Below are positions 16,400 to 28,300 of a stretch of DNA of 64,000 bases, piece by piece. The notes below the pieces were generated by a model. The model was given only the letters and a program-made list of their open reading frames with translations. It made no database searches and was not told where the DNA came from. The translations under genes were made by a program, and so were the position numbers. The DNA comes from Didymella arachidicola (Eukaryota > Ascomycota > Dothideomycetes > Pleosporales > Didymellaceae): NCBI GenBank assembly GCA_016630955.3, contig CM049993.1, positions 1,302,001 through 1,366,000 on the forward strand, given 5' to 3'. How positions within the stretch are numbered: position 1 is the first letter of the stretch; each line of letters starts with the position of its first letter.

Positions 16400-17851
16400 A
16401 TGTTGTTCTTCGTAGCGCAGTTCATCCAAGAAATCTTCGGCATGCGCAAAATCAAACATGAGCCAGCGAACCGCCGGCCGAAAGTATCGCGGCAAGACCC
16501 CCAGCGCACTAGAAGAAACGCTGTAGTTCACCAGAATCGTGCAAAACCCAGGCATAGACCGCGTCGGCTCGTCATTGTAGATTCCCTGAAAAGACCGCAG
16601 ACTAGTGTACGGGTAAGAGCACTGAAGCAAAACACTTCGATCGAACCGGATCATAGTATTCAGCCAGTTCCTCTACTATCAGAACGTCTCCCGGACCCTA
16701 CACAAACGCTAGCCATTAAACATACGGCCCCCAAAAAGTTAAATCCATACACGGATTTTCACCAGGTTTGGCGTCATTGCCGTATGCTTGGCGAGGGCGG
16801 TGACGGTATAGTTCATCAGTACCAGCGACGAGAACGTCTGGATGAGCTCATAGCAGTCAAAGTTCCTCGGTTCTTTTCCACAGGTATTGACTTGAAGCGC
16901 GAGGTCTTGCACTTGCGTCGCATTGGTCCTCACGAACACATCCTCGCACTCAAGCATGCTATACCGAATTGGATGCCGTATGGTCCAGCCTTGTTGCTTG
17001 AGTACTGCGAAATGGGTGATCTTGCTCAGTACCGAAAATCTTGGTGTGCACAGCAGAAGTCGCTGGGCTTGCCCGAGCGCGTGTCTGAGATTACAATGTG
17101 CAAGTTGTTCCGAGATATTGCGCTTGCGCTTGACCATCTCCACAATGGCCTTGATAAACGCTATGTCCACAACGATCTCAAACCGCAGAATATCCTAGCA
17201 TGTAGGCCTATCGGATACGATGAGGAAAATAGGCTGCCGGAAGAGCCTACATTCAAGGTGTCGGATTTCGTGCGCCTCACGCCATTCCCAACACCAATCA
17301 GCCAACTACCGAAAGGCTTCGATGGTACGTACGAGTATGCGCCGCCGAAACAGGAACAAGTTGCTCCTGTTATGCCTTCAGCAGATGTCTGGAGCCTCGG
17401 TGCTACGCTTCAGTACATGGCTCTAGGCGTCGAACCTGTCCAGTCGCGCAAGGCTTTCATCTGGAGCCGAAAAAGTGCAAACAAACTACACCCTGACCTT
17501 GAAGACGAAGAGGCTTGGGGTTCAGAACTTTGGCGAAAAAGGATCCCTACAATCTTTAGGCCTATCAATCTGCCCACTTCAGTATTGCTAGAGTTCTATG
17601 ACCTGCCTCATGATATCCCGGATTACCAGCCAATTGGGATCCACAATAACAATCGTGCTGGTAACTCACGGTTGGCTAATACACGCGACAAAGGTCGGCC
17701 TGGGGCTTCACGACTGGTTCGTGAAGCGGTGCCAAATCTGGTAGATCAGATCGAACATCTAAAAACCGACCGTTCCAAAAAGATGCAGCGTGTCAAGGTC
17801 ATGCAGCACAACCAAGCCGTCGCTGCAGGTAAGCTGGCAGAGCTGGAGTAA
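16400..17851 (+). CDS. Divergent serine/threonine protein kinase
   Basis: 483 aa from the ATG at 16400; a start at 16442 is also possible, and the open frame further upstream lacks an ATG. The kinase domain runs from about residue 120 to 370. It has a glycine loop (GEGGDG), the catalytic lysine (IAVKVP) and a catalytic loop VHNDLKPQN, where the usual HRD arginine is N. The magnesium loop is SDFVRL, so DFG has become DFV, and APE is replaced by APP. A basic N-terminal arm and a C-terminal tail of about 110 residues flank it. Such degenerate kinases form expanded families in Dothideomycetes. It may be weakly active or a pseudokinase. Confidence 0.8.
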   Translation: MLFFVAQFIQEIFGMRKIKHEPANRRPKVSRQDPQRTRRNAVVHQNRAKPRHRPRRLVIVDSLKRPQTSVRVRALKQNTSIEPDHSIQPVPLLSERLPDPTQTLAIKHTAPKKLNPYTDFHQVWRHCRMLGEGGDGIVHQYQRRERLDELIAVKVPRFFSTGIDLKREVLHLRRIGPHEHILALKHAIPNWMPYGPALLLEYCEMGDLAQYRKSWCAQQKSLGLPERVSEITMCKLFRDIALALDHLHNGLDKRYVHNDLKPQNILACRPIGYDEENRLPEEPTFKVSDFVRLTPFPTPISQLPKGFDGTYEYAPPKQEQVAPVMPSADVWSLGATLQYMALGVEPVQSRKAFIWSRKSANKLHPDLEDEEAWGSELWRKRIPTIFRPINLPTSVLLEFYDLPHDIPDYQPIGIHNNNRAGNSRLANTRDKGRPGASRLVREAVPNLVDQIEHLKTDRSKKMQRVKVMQHNQAVAAGKLAELE

Positions 17852-18014
17852 TTTTAAATCAAAAGTGTGGGTCAGAATCGCTCTTTCCGTATATTTGCAA
17901 TGAAAGTGTCACGGTGTCTCTGATCGTGTTGGAATGATGTACAGTCTCATCCCTGCTGTGCTCCCGTTTTGCCCCACTTGACGTCACAACGAGCGGGCGA
18001 ACTACAGATCATCG

Positions 18015-20252
18015 ATGGAGCACTTCAACAACAGCCATAACACGTTGAGCTCCTTCCTACCAGTCCTTTCAACCAGCTCATTGATCATGGATTGGGCATC
18101 GAAGCTGCCGTTTGGGCAGTCGAAACAGGCGGAACCACACAAAGACGAACAGTCGCTCACAACATTATTGAGTGCAGACCAATGCGCGGAACTTACTTTC
18201 TTGATCGCGACGATTACTGCAACTATGCGACAGTCACTTACGGACATTTTTATTGCAGAGGAAGCATCGCTGGACCCCAAGACTGCCAAGTCGGCAGAGC
18301 AGACTCTGAAGGACGCGCCATCTGCGCCTGGAACTGTGGACGTCGCAAAGGAAGACAAGTTGAAGCAAGAACAACAGAAGCGCGAGCAGAACGCCAAAGA
18401 TGAGCTGGCAAAACCAGAAGCGCAACAGCTGAAGAAGGAGATGCTACGACACTTTGATGAATGGCGCGGCCAAGTCATCTCGAGGATCGGAGAGATCGTC
18501 AACTCGAGGGACGAGGCAAAGCAGCAGACCAAGCAAGTCGAAGCGCGTAAGGTCGAAGGACTTGCGAAGATGTCTCGATCGGAGACGACTAGCCTGAAGA
18601 ATCTTTCTGGAAAGGAAAAAGACGAAGACACAGCTTTCAAAGAGCGCTATCCTGCCGTGGACTCTCAGCTAGCTCGTCTGGATGAGGCCAAACGCGACTT
18701 GATCCTGCACTCGCTCGTACTCATTCTCCTTAGTCTGGAGCACTATTCTGCGCATTCCCGGATTCTCTTGCTCTACCTTACAAGCTCACTAAACCTCAAA
18801 CTCTCTATTCTCAAGAAGGACGAAGAGACAGTCGCTCAGGGTCTTTTAGAAGCTGCTTCCCAACAACTGAATGCCGACGCCGAGACGAAAAAGGCAGCCG
18901 AGGCCTCGCAGACTGCGCGCAAATGGAAGGTCGGACTTGCAAGCGTTGCAGGCGCAGCCCTCATCGGTGTCACTGGCGGTCTCGCCGCACCTCTCCTCGC
19001 AGCCGGCGTAGGCTCCGTTATGGGTGGTCTCGGTCTCGGTGCCACAGCCGCGGCAGGATACCTAGGTACACTTGCGGGCTCGTCAGTTCTCGTTGGTGGT
19101 CTTTTCGGTGCTTACGGTGCCCGTATGACGGGCGACGCAATGGACGCGTATGCACGCCAAGTCGAGGACTTTGCCTTCCTGAATATTCACCGCTCGCAAG
19201 ATCCTTCGAAAGAGGACAACAAGACCCGCAGGCTGCGTGTCGCCATTGCTATCAGTGGCTGGCTGCGCGAACCTGAAGAAGTCGTTGCACCCTGGCGTTA
19301 CATTGGCAAGGGCACGGAAGGTTTCGCCCTGCGCTGGGAACTGGAAGCTTTGCTCAAACTTGGACACAGTCTTGAGACATTTGTCACCAGTGCAGCGTGG
19401 GGCTATGCGAAGAAGAAGATCATCGAGCAGACCGTCTTTGCTGCGCTCAGCGCAGCGCTGTGGCCCCTCAGCCTTCTCAAGGTTGCGACATTGATTGATA
19501 ACCCTTTCAGTGTTGCCAAGTACCGAGCTGACAAGGCTGGCAAAGTACTTGCTGACGCCCTCATTAATAAGGTCCAGGGCGAGCGACCAGTCACACTAGT
19601 TGGATACTCGCTCGGTGCAAGGCTCATCTACTCGTGTCTGCAATGCCTCGCGGAGCGCAAGGCTTTTGGACTGATCGAGAACGTTGTGCTTCTGGGTGCA
19701 CCTTGCCCTTCAGATACAGAAGATTGGCGGAAGATGCGCGCTGTAGTGAGCGGCCGCGTGGTGAACGTATTCAGCACTCAAGACTACATTCTTGGATTCT
19801 TGTACCGCACATCGTCTGTGCAACTCGGCATCGCCGGTTTGCAGCCTGTGTTGGGTGTACGTGGTATCCAAAATGTCGACGTCACGGAGCTCGTAGATGG
19901 TCACCTGCAATATCGGTTCATTACTGGCTCAATCTTGCGCAAGATTGGATTCGAAGATGTCGACATTGCTGAGGTCGAGAAAGCTGAACACGAGATGGCT
20001 AAGCAGAAGCAGAAGGAGGAAGCTGAGAGGAAAATAAATGAGGGCGAGGCAACCGGAGATGAAGAGAAGGATGGCGAGAGAGAGAAGCAGAAGATGGAAG
20101 GCGAAGTCCAAAAGAAGAGTGAGCAGAGTATGTGGCAAGTCATGCAAGACAAGACGAAAAGCATGGATATTGGCGGTTTCTTCGGGGCCAAGGACGACAC
20201 CAGTAAGGCGCCGTCGATCGCGGGTCAGCGCCAGGAACCTAGAAAAGCTTAG
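18015..20252 (+). CDS. DUF726/TMCO4-family alpha/beta hydrolase (Mil1-like)
   Basis: 745 aa, single exon. A charged, coiled-coil-prone N-terminal part (about 80-200) is followed by a glycine-rich hydrophobic region (about 310-375) with GAALIGVTGGLAAP-type repeats. The alpha/beta hydrolase core carries the nucleophile elbow GYSLG near residue 530 and LLGAPCP just after. A Lys/Glu-rich tail ends the protein. This architecture is that of the DUF726 family, whose yeast member Mil1/YFL034W is linked to clathrin adaptor function. Proteins of this family are thought to be membrane-associated. Substrate unknown. Confidence 0.88.
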   Translation: MEHFNNSHNTLSSFLPVLSTSSLIMDWASKLPFGQSKQAEPHKDEQSLTTLLSADQCAELTFLIATITATMRQSLTDIFIAEEASLDPKTAKSAEQTLKDAPSAPGTVDVAKEDKLKQEQQKREQNAKDELAKPEAQQLKKEMLRHFDEWRGQVISRIGEIVNSRDEAKQQTKQVEARKVEGLAKMSRSETTSLKNLSGKEKDEDTAFKERYPAVDSQLARLDEAKRDLILHSLVLILLSLEHYSAHSRILLLYLTSSLNLKLSILKKDEETVAQGLLEAASQQLNADAETKKAAEASQTARKWKVGLASVAGAALIGVTGGLAAPLLAAGVGSVMGGLGLGATAAAGYLGTLAGSSVLVGGLFGAYGARMTGDAMDAYARQVEDFAFLNIHRSQDPSKEDNKTRRLRVAIAISGWLREPEEVVAPWRYIGKGTEGFALRWELEALLKLGHSLETFVTSAAWGYAKKKIIEQTVFAALSAALWPLSLLKVATLIDNPFSVAKYRADKAGKVLADALINKVQGERPVTLVGYSLGARLIYSCLQCLAERKAFGLIENVVLLGAPCPSDTEDWRKMRAVVSGRVVNVFSTQDYILGFLYRTSSVQLGIAGLQPVLGVRGIQNVDVTELVDGHLQYRFITGSILRKIGFEDVDIAEVEKAEHEMAKQKQKEEAERKINEGEATGDEEKDGEREKQKMEGEVQKKSEQSMWQVMQDKTKSMDIGGFFGAKDDTSKAPSIAGQRQEPRKA

Positions 20253-20389
20253 AAGTCACTTAGACTAGAAGCGCGTACACAAAGCGACCTGAAATACCCT
20301 TGGAAGTACACACAGACGATAAGATCTCATAACCGTAGGAGAGCGCGCAATATGTCCAGCCAAGCCCCAAATTCTGCGAATAATATCGT

Positions 20390-21611
20390 CTAAGAGAAGT
20401 CTTCACCTGTCTCCTCGATTGTCGCCTTGACCCTCAGCAGGAGCGTTGTCTTCCACTTGTCCAGCTTGCTCAACTGGTCATACTGGAATAGCTTATCGGC
20501 GAACATTTCCTGGTCGCCTTCTTCCACTGCTGCAGAAAGATCGCACAACAGCTGGTGTTCCCTTTGCTGGCTGAAGCTGGGATCGAGCTCTCTGTACCTA
20601 TCTAGCGCAGCGTTGACACCGACTTGATCGCCGGTGCAGAGCTGGCAGATACCAGCCTTAAGCAGGTATTCCTTGACGGACCAGCGCATGAGGTTGTTTT
20701 GAATAGATGTCTTGGCGACCTTTTCGTAGAGCGTGATTGCCTTGTAGTAGTCCTTGCCTTCCAGAGCGACAAGGTCAGCTGTCTTGAGCCAGAGCTTGTT
20801 CGCGAGTGCCTGTTGCGATTTGTTAGGTCTTGCCAAAAATGTAGTGATGGGTTTGCTGGGTACCTCTGCATTGTCCTGATGCGCGTTAGTTATTGAAACG
20901 TCAACCTAGAAAGTTGCAATCTGACTTACACTCTCGTACCATCCAGCTGCTTCCTCGTAGGCTGCACCCGCGCGGCCATTGTCACCGAGCTCAACCTCGT
21001 ATAGTTCGGCAAGATTCTGCTTGTGAGTGGCTGCGCGGCGGAAGTTGCCTTTGCTGCAGTAATGGGCGATAGCTTTGTCCAGACACCTTGCGGCTGCCTC
21101 TGGGTCATCCTTACGGTACGCCTCTGTATCTATGTCAGACGTGATATATCTTCTGGGATACAGTAGCTGTACTGAATGCTTCTGTGAGTGTGTTTGCTTC
21201 GTCGTCTGGCTCGTTCAATTGTTGACGCTGGACTGATGCTGCCTTCTCGAAAGCTTCACCAGCTTCCTTGCCTACAAGACATTAGTTTTCAGATTGCAAC
21301 ATTGTGTCCCCGGCTCTTTTTCATGTTGCATACCCATCTTCTGCATACGGAACGCGTTGGCCGCGGCGATGAACTGCTCGGCTGCTGCCTCATCTGTCAC
21401 GTGCGTTAGTCCGAGCCTCAAGTTGATGCTCCAATATTGCGAAGCCAACCGTACATTTGTCCTGACGGCCGCCGAAGAAGCTGAAACCTCCAGACGCTTT
21501 CTGTAAAGAGGTTTCCGCCTGTTGAGCCCCTCGATATCAGTTATCTGCATTGTGGCTGAGTTTAAGAAGGTGCCCCACCTGACGAAGCAGAGCTCGAGGA
21601 TCTCCGGCCAT
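20390..21611 (-). CDS. SEC17: Alpha-SNAP (SEC17), SNARE disassembly cofactor
   Basis: Reconstructed as seven exons: 21579-21611, 21455-21518, 21334-21393, 21173-21271, 20930-21123, 20864-20875 and 20390-20809. Together they encode 293 aa, the normal SEC17 length. All introns are GT-AG of about 50-75 nt with CTAAC-like branch points, and all phases agree. Conserved blocks appear across joins (ANAFRMQKMGKEAGEAFEKA, AYEEAAGWYE, ALANKLWLKTADL). The sixth exon is only 12 nt. Alpha-SNAP is a TPR-like helical protein that binds SNARE complexes and recruits the ATPase Sec18/NSF. Confidence 0.93.
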
Positions 21612-21981
21612 ATTTGCGTATCTTCGTGTGTCTTGAGTCGTTGGTGTATGATGTTAAGGTCAAAGACGAAGAGAGGTTCGATAATTGTACGTTTCTTGAA
21701 GTATGGTCGAGACAGGTGGCTGCGTTAGCTGCTTCAAGGCGATGACGACCCTGCCGATGGTCAGTGCGGCTTCCCGCTGACTCTGGACCCTTGCCCACAA
21801 CAGGCTAGCGTCTTGCACGAGCTTCGACGACGAGCAGTTGCGAAAGCTGTGGGTTGTTTGATAGTTGCACATTGTGTTTGTCCTGACCTTTGAGACGCCC
21901 CCCGAATACCAGAGTTTTCTCATGATCGATTCGACACGACGTTATTACGTACCCTCGTGCCTGCTTCCCAACGCTTCCGCA

Positions 21982-22599
21982 ATGGCGTCGCGGCGCATGT
22001 ACATGAGCGCCAGATCATACATTAGGTGCTCCCCCCACTCCTACCGATCATTCTATAGTTCGGCAAAGCTATCAGAGGCCCAAAAATCAGCGCCGAGCAA
22101 GCATCAGAGACAAGGCATCCACCCAGACGAGCTTGAGGAGCTTCTCGCCAAGCCAACCTGGTCTGTCGAATCGCTACTGCCACCAAGAGCCCGAGCTCCA
22201 GACGCCCCCGAGATCACCTCGAAGCAATTGCATCACTTGCTACGCCTTTCCGCGTTGCCGCTACCCGAGACAGCGCAGCAAGAGCAGAAGATGTTAGACA
22301 CTCTTGCGGCGCAGCTGCACTTTGTAGGCGAGATACAACGAGTCGACACGACAGGTGTCAAGCCTCTGCGGGCGATTCGTGACGAGACAAAGCAAGCGGA
22401 AGAAGAGCAGACCATCGGGCTGGACACGCTCAAAGAGGCCCTGGCGAAAGAGAAGACTATTGGCAAGTGGCATAGACGCATACAGCGGGATACCACGCCG
22501 GTCGATGCAAAAGACGTTGAAGAATGGGATGTCCTGGGCTCAGCTGAGAAGAAGGCCGGCAAGTACTTCGTCGTCGAGAGCGAGAGATCGCCAGAGTGA
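21982..22599 (+). CDS. Mitochondrial Glu-tRNA(Gln) amidotransferase subunit C-like protein (Gta3 type)
   Basis: 205 aa from the ATG at 21982; the open frame continues upstream without a better start. The first ~40 residues are rich in Arg and Ser (MASRRMYMSARSYIR), like a mitochondrial targeting peptide. The middle has the GatC fold signature: ITSKQLHHLLRLSALPLP, followed by a helix and VGEIQRVDTTGVKPL. The protein would help form Gln-tRNA by transamidation in mitochondria with GatA and GatB. It is divergent from SEC17, with 370 bp between starts. Confidence 0.8.
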   Translation: MASRRMYMSARSYIRCSPHSYRSFYSSAKLSEAQKSAPSKHQRQGIHPDELEELLAKPTWSVESLLPPRARAPDAPEITSKQLHHLLRLSALPLPETAQQEQKMLDTLAAQLHFVGEIQRVDTTGVKPLRAIRDETKQAEEEQTIGLDTLKEALAKEKTIGKWHRRIQRDTTPVDAKDVEEWDVLGSAEKKAGKYFVVESERSPE

Positions 22600-22866
22600 C
22601 GGAACATGCCCCCGCACAGATTGTAAGCTATTAAAGGTCTCTGCATCACGCAAGCGAAGTGCTAACATAGTCCTTGTGAAAGCAGTAATAAAAAAGAAGT
22701 AACGAAGCCTCTGATCGTCTTGGCATGATGTCGAAATCCGCACGGAAATATTGAGCACACCCCAACCTCCAGAACGCCAGGTGTCTGCCAAATCAGAGAC
22801 AACAGCCAGGGGATCTATGGACGAGATGATCATCGATGTTTATCGCCCAGAAAACTCATGAGAACA

Positions 22867-23418
22867 TCAAACTAAACCCCGTCGATAATTTTCGCGGATA
22901 CAACCTCTGTTGGAGTCGCACTTCTTCTTGACATCACAGTAGCAGAAAGGCTCAGCCTCGTCCAGGTCGGATAATTCTGGCGTTGGCAAGCGTTGTGGTC
23001 GTGGTGCCGGGGGAGGTGCTACCTGCTCCGGAGAATTGGCGGTCACACTCTTTGATCTCGACCTATCAAGCTGGTGGCCCTCACGTGACTGGACGAGAAG
23101 GATGTGATGCCTTGACGTCGACCTCGATTGGTTTGGACCAGCTAGCTTGATCGGCTGCAACTTGAAGCAGTCATCAGATGCTTGCAATTGCCGCCGATAC
23201 GGTGGTTGTGTTATTGGAGACTGGCGTGCTGGACGTCGAACCTCGCACGACTGGACAGCATATCGACCTTGATGATCCACATGATACAACATCTCTCGAC
23301 AATTGTAGTGGATTGCTGGACAGGTATTCTTTAGGGCAGGTGCTGATGTAAGAGATCGCTCTGCCAGCGACGACATGGTGGAAGAAGTCGGCACGCAGGA
23401 ATATCGTATGTCGGACAT
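22867..23418 (-). CDS. Hypothetical protein, 183 aa
   Basis: ATG at 23418, TGA at 22867. I do not recognise it. The sequence is polar with low-complexity proline stretches (APPPAPRPQRLPTPE) and a small C-terminal cysteine cluster (FCYCDVKKKC, RGC). No signal peptide or membrane segment. It is the best ORF in its interval, but coding status is unproven. Confidence 0.4.
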   Translation of the reverse strand: MSDIRYSCVPTSSTMSSLAERSLTSAPALKNTCPAIHYNCREMLYHVDHQGRYAVQSCEVRRPARQSPITQPPYRRQLQASDDCFKLQPIKLAGPNQSRSTSRHHILLVQSREGHQLDRSRSKSVTANSPEQVAPPPAPRPQRLPTPELSDLDEAEPFCYCDVKKKCDSNRGCIRENYRRGLV

Positions 23419-25393
23419 GAAGGCTTTCGACGATGCAAGCGTCTTATTGATTGTTAAGAGATGGTAAATGGCGGTAGTTTGATGCGTTGTGGGGATAAAC
23501 GCGATGGAGCGGAGGATTGACCGAAGTGGTGGCAGGTTCGGATGGGTGGGCGGTGCGAGTTATATGGGTGCAGGTCAGGCCCGCCAAGAAATCACCCTCC
23601 AGGGCACCTCCGTATGCCTCCCCTGCCACGCTACCCCTGTTTGAGCACAAACACCTGCATACGTCTACCACGAGAGTCTGTAAGGTCGACAGGAAGTTGG
23701 AACGCACGAATTCGAGAGTCGTGGGCTTCAGTCTTAGGATTGAGCGAAGTTCGATATGCCTCCAGAGCCCAGCACGAGCGGCCTCCTCTTCAAGCCTCAC
23801 TCCTATTCGTTCAGCACGCAATGCACATTCATCATTATGTCAATAGATCTCTATCAGACTCACACCTTGAACGCATCAAAATTTCCTCGATTGTACTAAT
23901 CGACCTTGTCGCTGCTGAGCCTTAAGATCCCCGCTGTAGCATGAGGCTATTCTGCGCCCTCATCCAAGCTCGAGTTATATCTCAGGGAATACTTCGATCC
24001 TGTCTGTATTCTCATACATGCAATCGTACTGGTGCGTATGTAGTAGCCGTTCTATTCTATCCACATCACCTGCAGCTTCTGCCACGCAGATCACGTGCCC
24101 AGCCAACTGGAATATTTGCGGGTTGACAAGGTGTCTGAATAGTCACGACATTGGCCGCATTGACCAACGTCCGCAGATAGACCTTCTCTGGCTCTCACGG
24201 TCAAGGTACGTGGGGCTAAAGAGGCCACAAGCGTCACTCTATCAGGCGGATACGATGTAACGTAAATCGTGACTGGCATTCAAGACAGAAGCAATTAGGT
24301 ATTTCTCAGCAGATTCCAAGATCATACATCTACGATAAGGGGATATCCATCTCGGATCTGCAGCACCCAACCATGAAGCTGGTACAGCGTGTCCTTGGGG
24401 CAGCTTACGAACTCCATCCATTCGTTATCCAAACCGCTCGAATTGACGACCAGCAAATTTCCAAAGACCCCCTGAAACCCTACATTGGCTCACCCACCTA
24501 CCTATCTTACGATTTACCACGAAACGCGGGCACACAACGTCTAAGCTTGTCTCTTTATCTCGATATACCGCTCCTGCAGATGCTTGACAGTATGAAAGAA
24601 GATCTAGGAGATAAATTCTAAATAGTCAACTGGCATGCTATCTTTACCCAACGTGGTCCCTCGCAAAGCATAAACTCTGTCCCGAGGGCCGGCGCTGTGA
24701 TTGTCACGGAAGCGCTCAAGACACCGAACCAGCCCTCTTTCCAGCATTGACATAGACAAATCTATCAAGGCGCTACTCTGCTATCGGCTACTTCATAATG
24801 CCGGTTGCGCTCGCAACAATCTCTCACTTGTTGTCTCAAGGTGTCAAGGGGCTGGTAAGAGAAGGCTTGTTGGCCTATAGCAGTAATGTCGGCAGATGGC
24901 TTATGGTTGTCACAGGTGATCTGACGTGGGAGATTGATCGAACACCGGGAGGAACATGTAACATATGCTGTAATGTTGAGAAGTCTCGCAGTCACCTCGA
25001 GAGATGGTCACACATAGCCTCGCTGAAGGCTTGGGGTGGCCGAACAGGGCTTGCTTACGTACATGTCCTGTGAGTAGCTTACAGCCTTATGTAGGCGACG
25101 AGTCATCTTTCCGTGTTGCTTTGCGATTCTGGCATATCTGACTATTCCCCAGTAAGACATCAAAGCCAATAGCTCAGTGCTTCTTTTCTAAAGTCTTACA
25201 TTTCTCCCCAACAGGCGATCACATCACTTAACGTGGACAGGCAGCCGAACCGTTGAAGCCGGCATGAAAGTTCCGAGACTTATAGAATGAGGTTGCGGGC
25301 ATTGTCAAAATGTGTTCTTAGATCTGTGTCGTACACTCCGCTAATATGCGAACCTCATCATGTTGAGACTGTAATTCATGTCAACATCATCAT
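23419..25393. other. Intergenic, about 2 kb, no convincing gene
   Basis: Short frames only. An 82-codon ATG-initiated ORF at 24373-24621 was considered but has no recognisable features. No tRNA or repeat was seen. Confidence 0.55.
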
Positions 25394-28300
25394 CTACTGG
25401 GTGGACTTGCTAAATTGCAACAGCCTCTTGATACCGACCTGCGTGACTTTTAGTAGTGGATCGACCTATCTTCGGCAAATGTGAACTCACGATCCAGTCG
25501 CTGCCTTCATCTGTCTTGTTTGTCATGATATCGGAGAAAATGACACCAGCTTGGTCATAGTTGCGGGCTTGGATGTTGTTCGCCAAGTCGTTCAGCTGCT
25601 GAACTGTATCCGGCTTGACGTCATCGTTGTTGAGGTGGTCAAACAGAATGTTGAGACGCTTCTCGGTATCAATCACGTGGGCCTTGAATTTCTCAGGTGC
25701 CTTCGCCTTGACACGCTGCATGTCTGCGTTAAGGATGTCAAAGATGGGCTGCGATCCAGCAGGAATGTGTGTTCGATCGCCACGAGCTGTTTGAGGTTAG
25801 CAATTTGATAGCAAGAAAGGCCCGTTGTGAACTTACGGTGCTTTGCTGCAGCAGGTGCAGCGGCTGCTGGCGGAGGGGCACTTGACCGCGAGTCTGGCCT
25901 CGGTGGTCCACCCTGAGGAGGTCCGCCAGGTGGAGGACCAGCACGAGGCGGGCCCTGAGGAGGTCCTCGCGGAGGAGGTGGTGTTGCTGCAGGAGGCGCT
26001 TGTTGCAGTGGCGAGGGTGCGTACGGAGATGCCGCAGGTGTAAATTGACTAGGCGGTGGCGCGATGTTGCGAGGTGGAGGCATACCTCCGTATGCTGGAG
26101 CCGGCGAAGGTTGCGAACCTGGTGCGGGAGCATAACGGTTGGAGGCTGGCGCTGCCGAAGTTGGTGGAGCGTACGGAGAGGCTCCACGCGCTAAGGGCGC
26201 TGGCTGTGGAGGAGCGAACCCCGCTGGTTGAACCGGGGCGTACGGATTAGGGGCAGACGGCGATGAGCTCGATTGAGGAGGCGACATTACACGGGGAGGA
26301 CCTTGGGGTGGGCCCTTGGGCGGAGGTGGAGGAGTCGGTCGTCCCTGTGGTGGTCCTGCAAGCGGTGCGCCATACTGCTGCTGATGGGGGAAGGGCGAGC
26401 CAACAGTGTTCAGAGGTGTGCCGCGACGCGAGACTGGCTTTGGCGGCCCAAAGTCAGGAGTGTCGTTCCATGCCGGAATGTGGCCACGGTTCGCCGCAGG
26501 TACAGTTGACGTAGGAGGCATACTGCCGATGGCGCCGGCACGAGGAGGAGGAGGCAGCGAGCTTGGCTGAGGTTGGCCGTATCCACCATATCCACCACCG
26601 CTCTGTCCCATTGGGGTAGGCTGTGGCGCGAATGCGTTCGGCTGAGGGAGATAGGGGTTACGAGCAGCAGGTTGGGATTGAACTTGACTCTGGGCCTGAG
26701 TGCTCAGCGGATTAATGGGTGCGTAGGGTGAAGAAGTCGCAGGTGCGGGTGTCGACAAGGGGTTGGTCGGTGCATAGGACGAAGACGTCTGTTGAACTGG
26801 TGTTGGTGTGGGCACAACACGTGTTGCACGGCCACCGGCAGCAGACTGCGCCTGTCGTTGAGCTTGTGGTGCAGCCTTCTGTGTCGCACGCTTAACACGG
26901 TCCTTTGCAACCTCAGCAGCAGGATACTTTTGAGGCAGCAAGTCCAGGTACTTCTCGGCGATAGAGAGCTGACCATGCGAGGATGCAATGTCGGCATATT
27001 CAACGTACTTGGCGTACAGAGGCTCCAGTTTCCAGTCGGCATCCTTCTGCTGCTCGGCATCCTTGAAGTTTGTGACCTTGCGGAATACTGTGACCTTCTC
27101 GATGAAGTCTTGCAGTGAGCGGGCGTGGATCGAGAAGCTGTTGTCCTCCTCTGACTTCTCAAGACCGGCAGCTTCATTCTCCTTGAGCTCTTGCGCCCAG
27201 TTGACAACGACCTTCTCGAGCTTGGAACCCGCCAAGTAACAGAAGGACGCATCTTTGCGGTACGAGCCAGCCTCGTCTGAAATGGCCTCTGCCAAACGAT
27301 CACCCAATGCTTCGCAAAGGTCAGGAAATTCAGACTGATCCGCGAAAGTGGCAAGGGTAGCCATGACTTCCTTCCAGTCCTTGAGGTCAGCGTTGTAAAC
27401 AAGATCCCACAGGTTCTTGCCGACTACTGAAGCAAGCAGTCTCAGATAGTTCGGTGCATCAGACTGCCTCTTGAAGTATGCAGCTTGAGCCTTTGCAACA
27501 CACTTCTCACCACCACAGATAGCGATCATGAACGCATCTGAGAGGCGATTCTCCTTTAAGCAGACATCGAGAGCTGCGTCGAAGTTGCCAAGCATGAGAG
27601 CACGGGTGATCTTTTTGTCTGCATCGGACTCCTTGCCGGTGTAGACCTGGAAGGGATTGTTGGTCTTTGCGCCCTTCGAGGCGGCAAGGTCAGACAAGAA
27701 GTTGCCTTCATCAGTGCCGGACTGGTCAAAGAACGAGGCGCCGTCATCAACACCGTTTGTGTCCGCCTCCTTCTTCTCCTCAACCGGCTCCTCTTCCTTC
27801 ACGTCAGCGAACCCAAGGTATTCCACAAGCTTGCTTCGGGGGCTTTCCGACGTGAGAGTCTCGATGACTGTCCAGTCGGCCTTCTCCTCCTCGGTAGCTG
27901 CCTTGGCAATCTTGTTCTCGCAGATGGCGGTCAAATCGCCCTGCTCCAGTGCCTTGTCGAATTCCTGACTTGCATCACCAATTTGCGAGTCGACAGCAAA
28001 TGTAGCAATCGTGATTTTCGACTTGGAATCCTGAACACCAAACCGAACTAGCTTTCCACCGAAGCCGAAAGCAACACCAGCCCTCCTCTTCAGCCACTTC
28101 GGTGGTGTCTTGAGCGAGAAAGATGCACCCTGAGGCTCGACATGTGTCTGCGAGAAGAAGTCTTCACCCTCAGAGACCTGGGCTGCTGCCTTGCTCTGCT
28201 CAGTTGCAGCACCGGTGTTTTGCAAGGTCTGGATGGCGATCTTGCCATCGAAAGACGCAGTAGCTAGGAGATTGGGGTTCGATGGGTTGAAGCGCGTCTG

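Noticed and set aside
24373..24621. 82-codon ATG-initiated ORF between the hypothetical gene and SEC31
   Set aside because: Short, no motif, no signal peptide, no splice support. Not distinguishable from chance.
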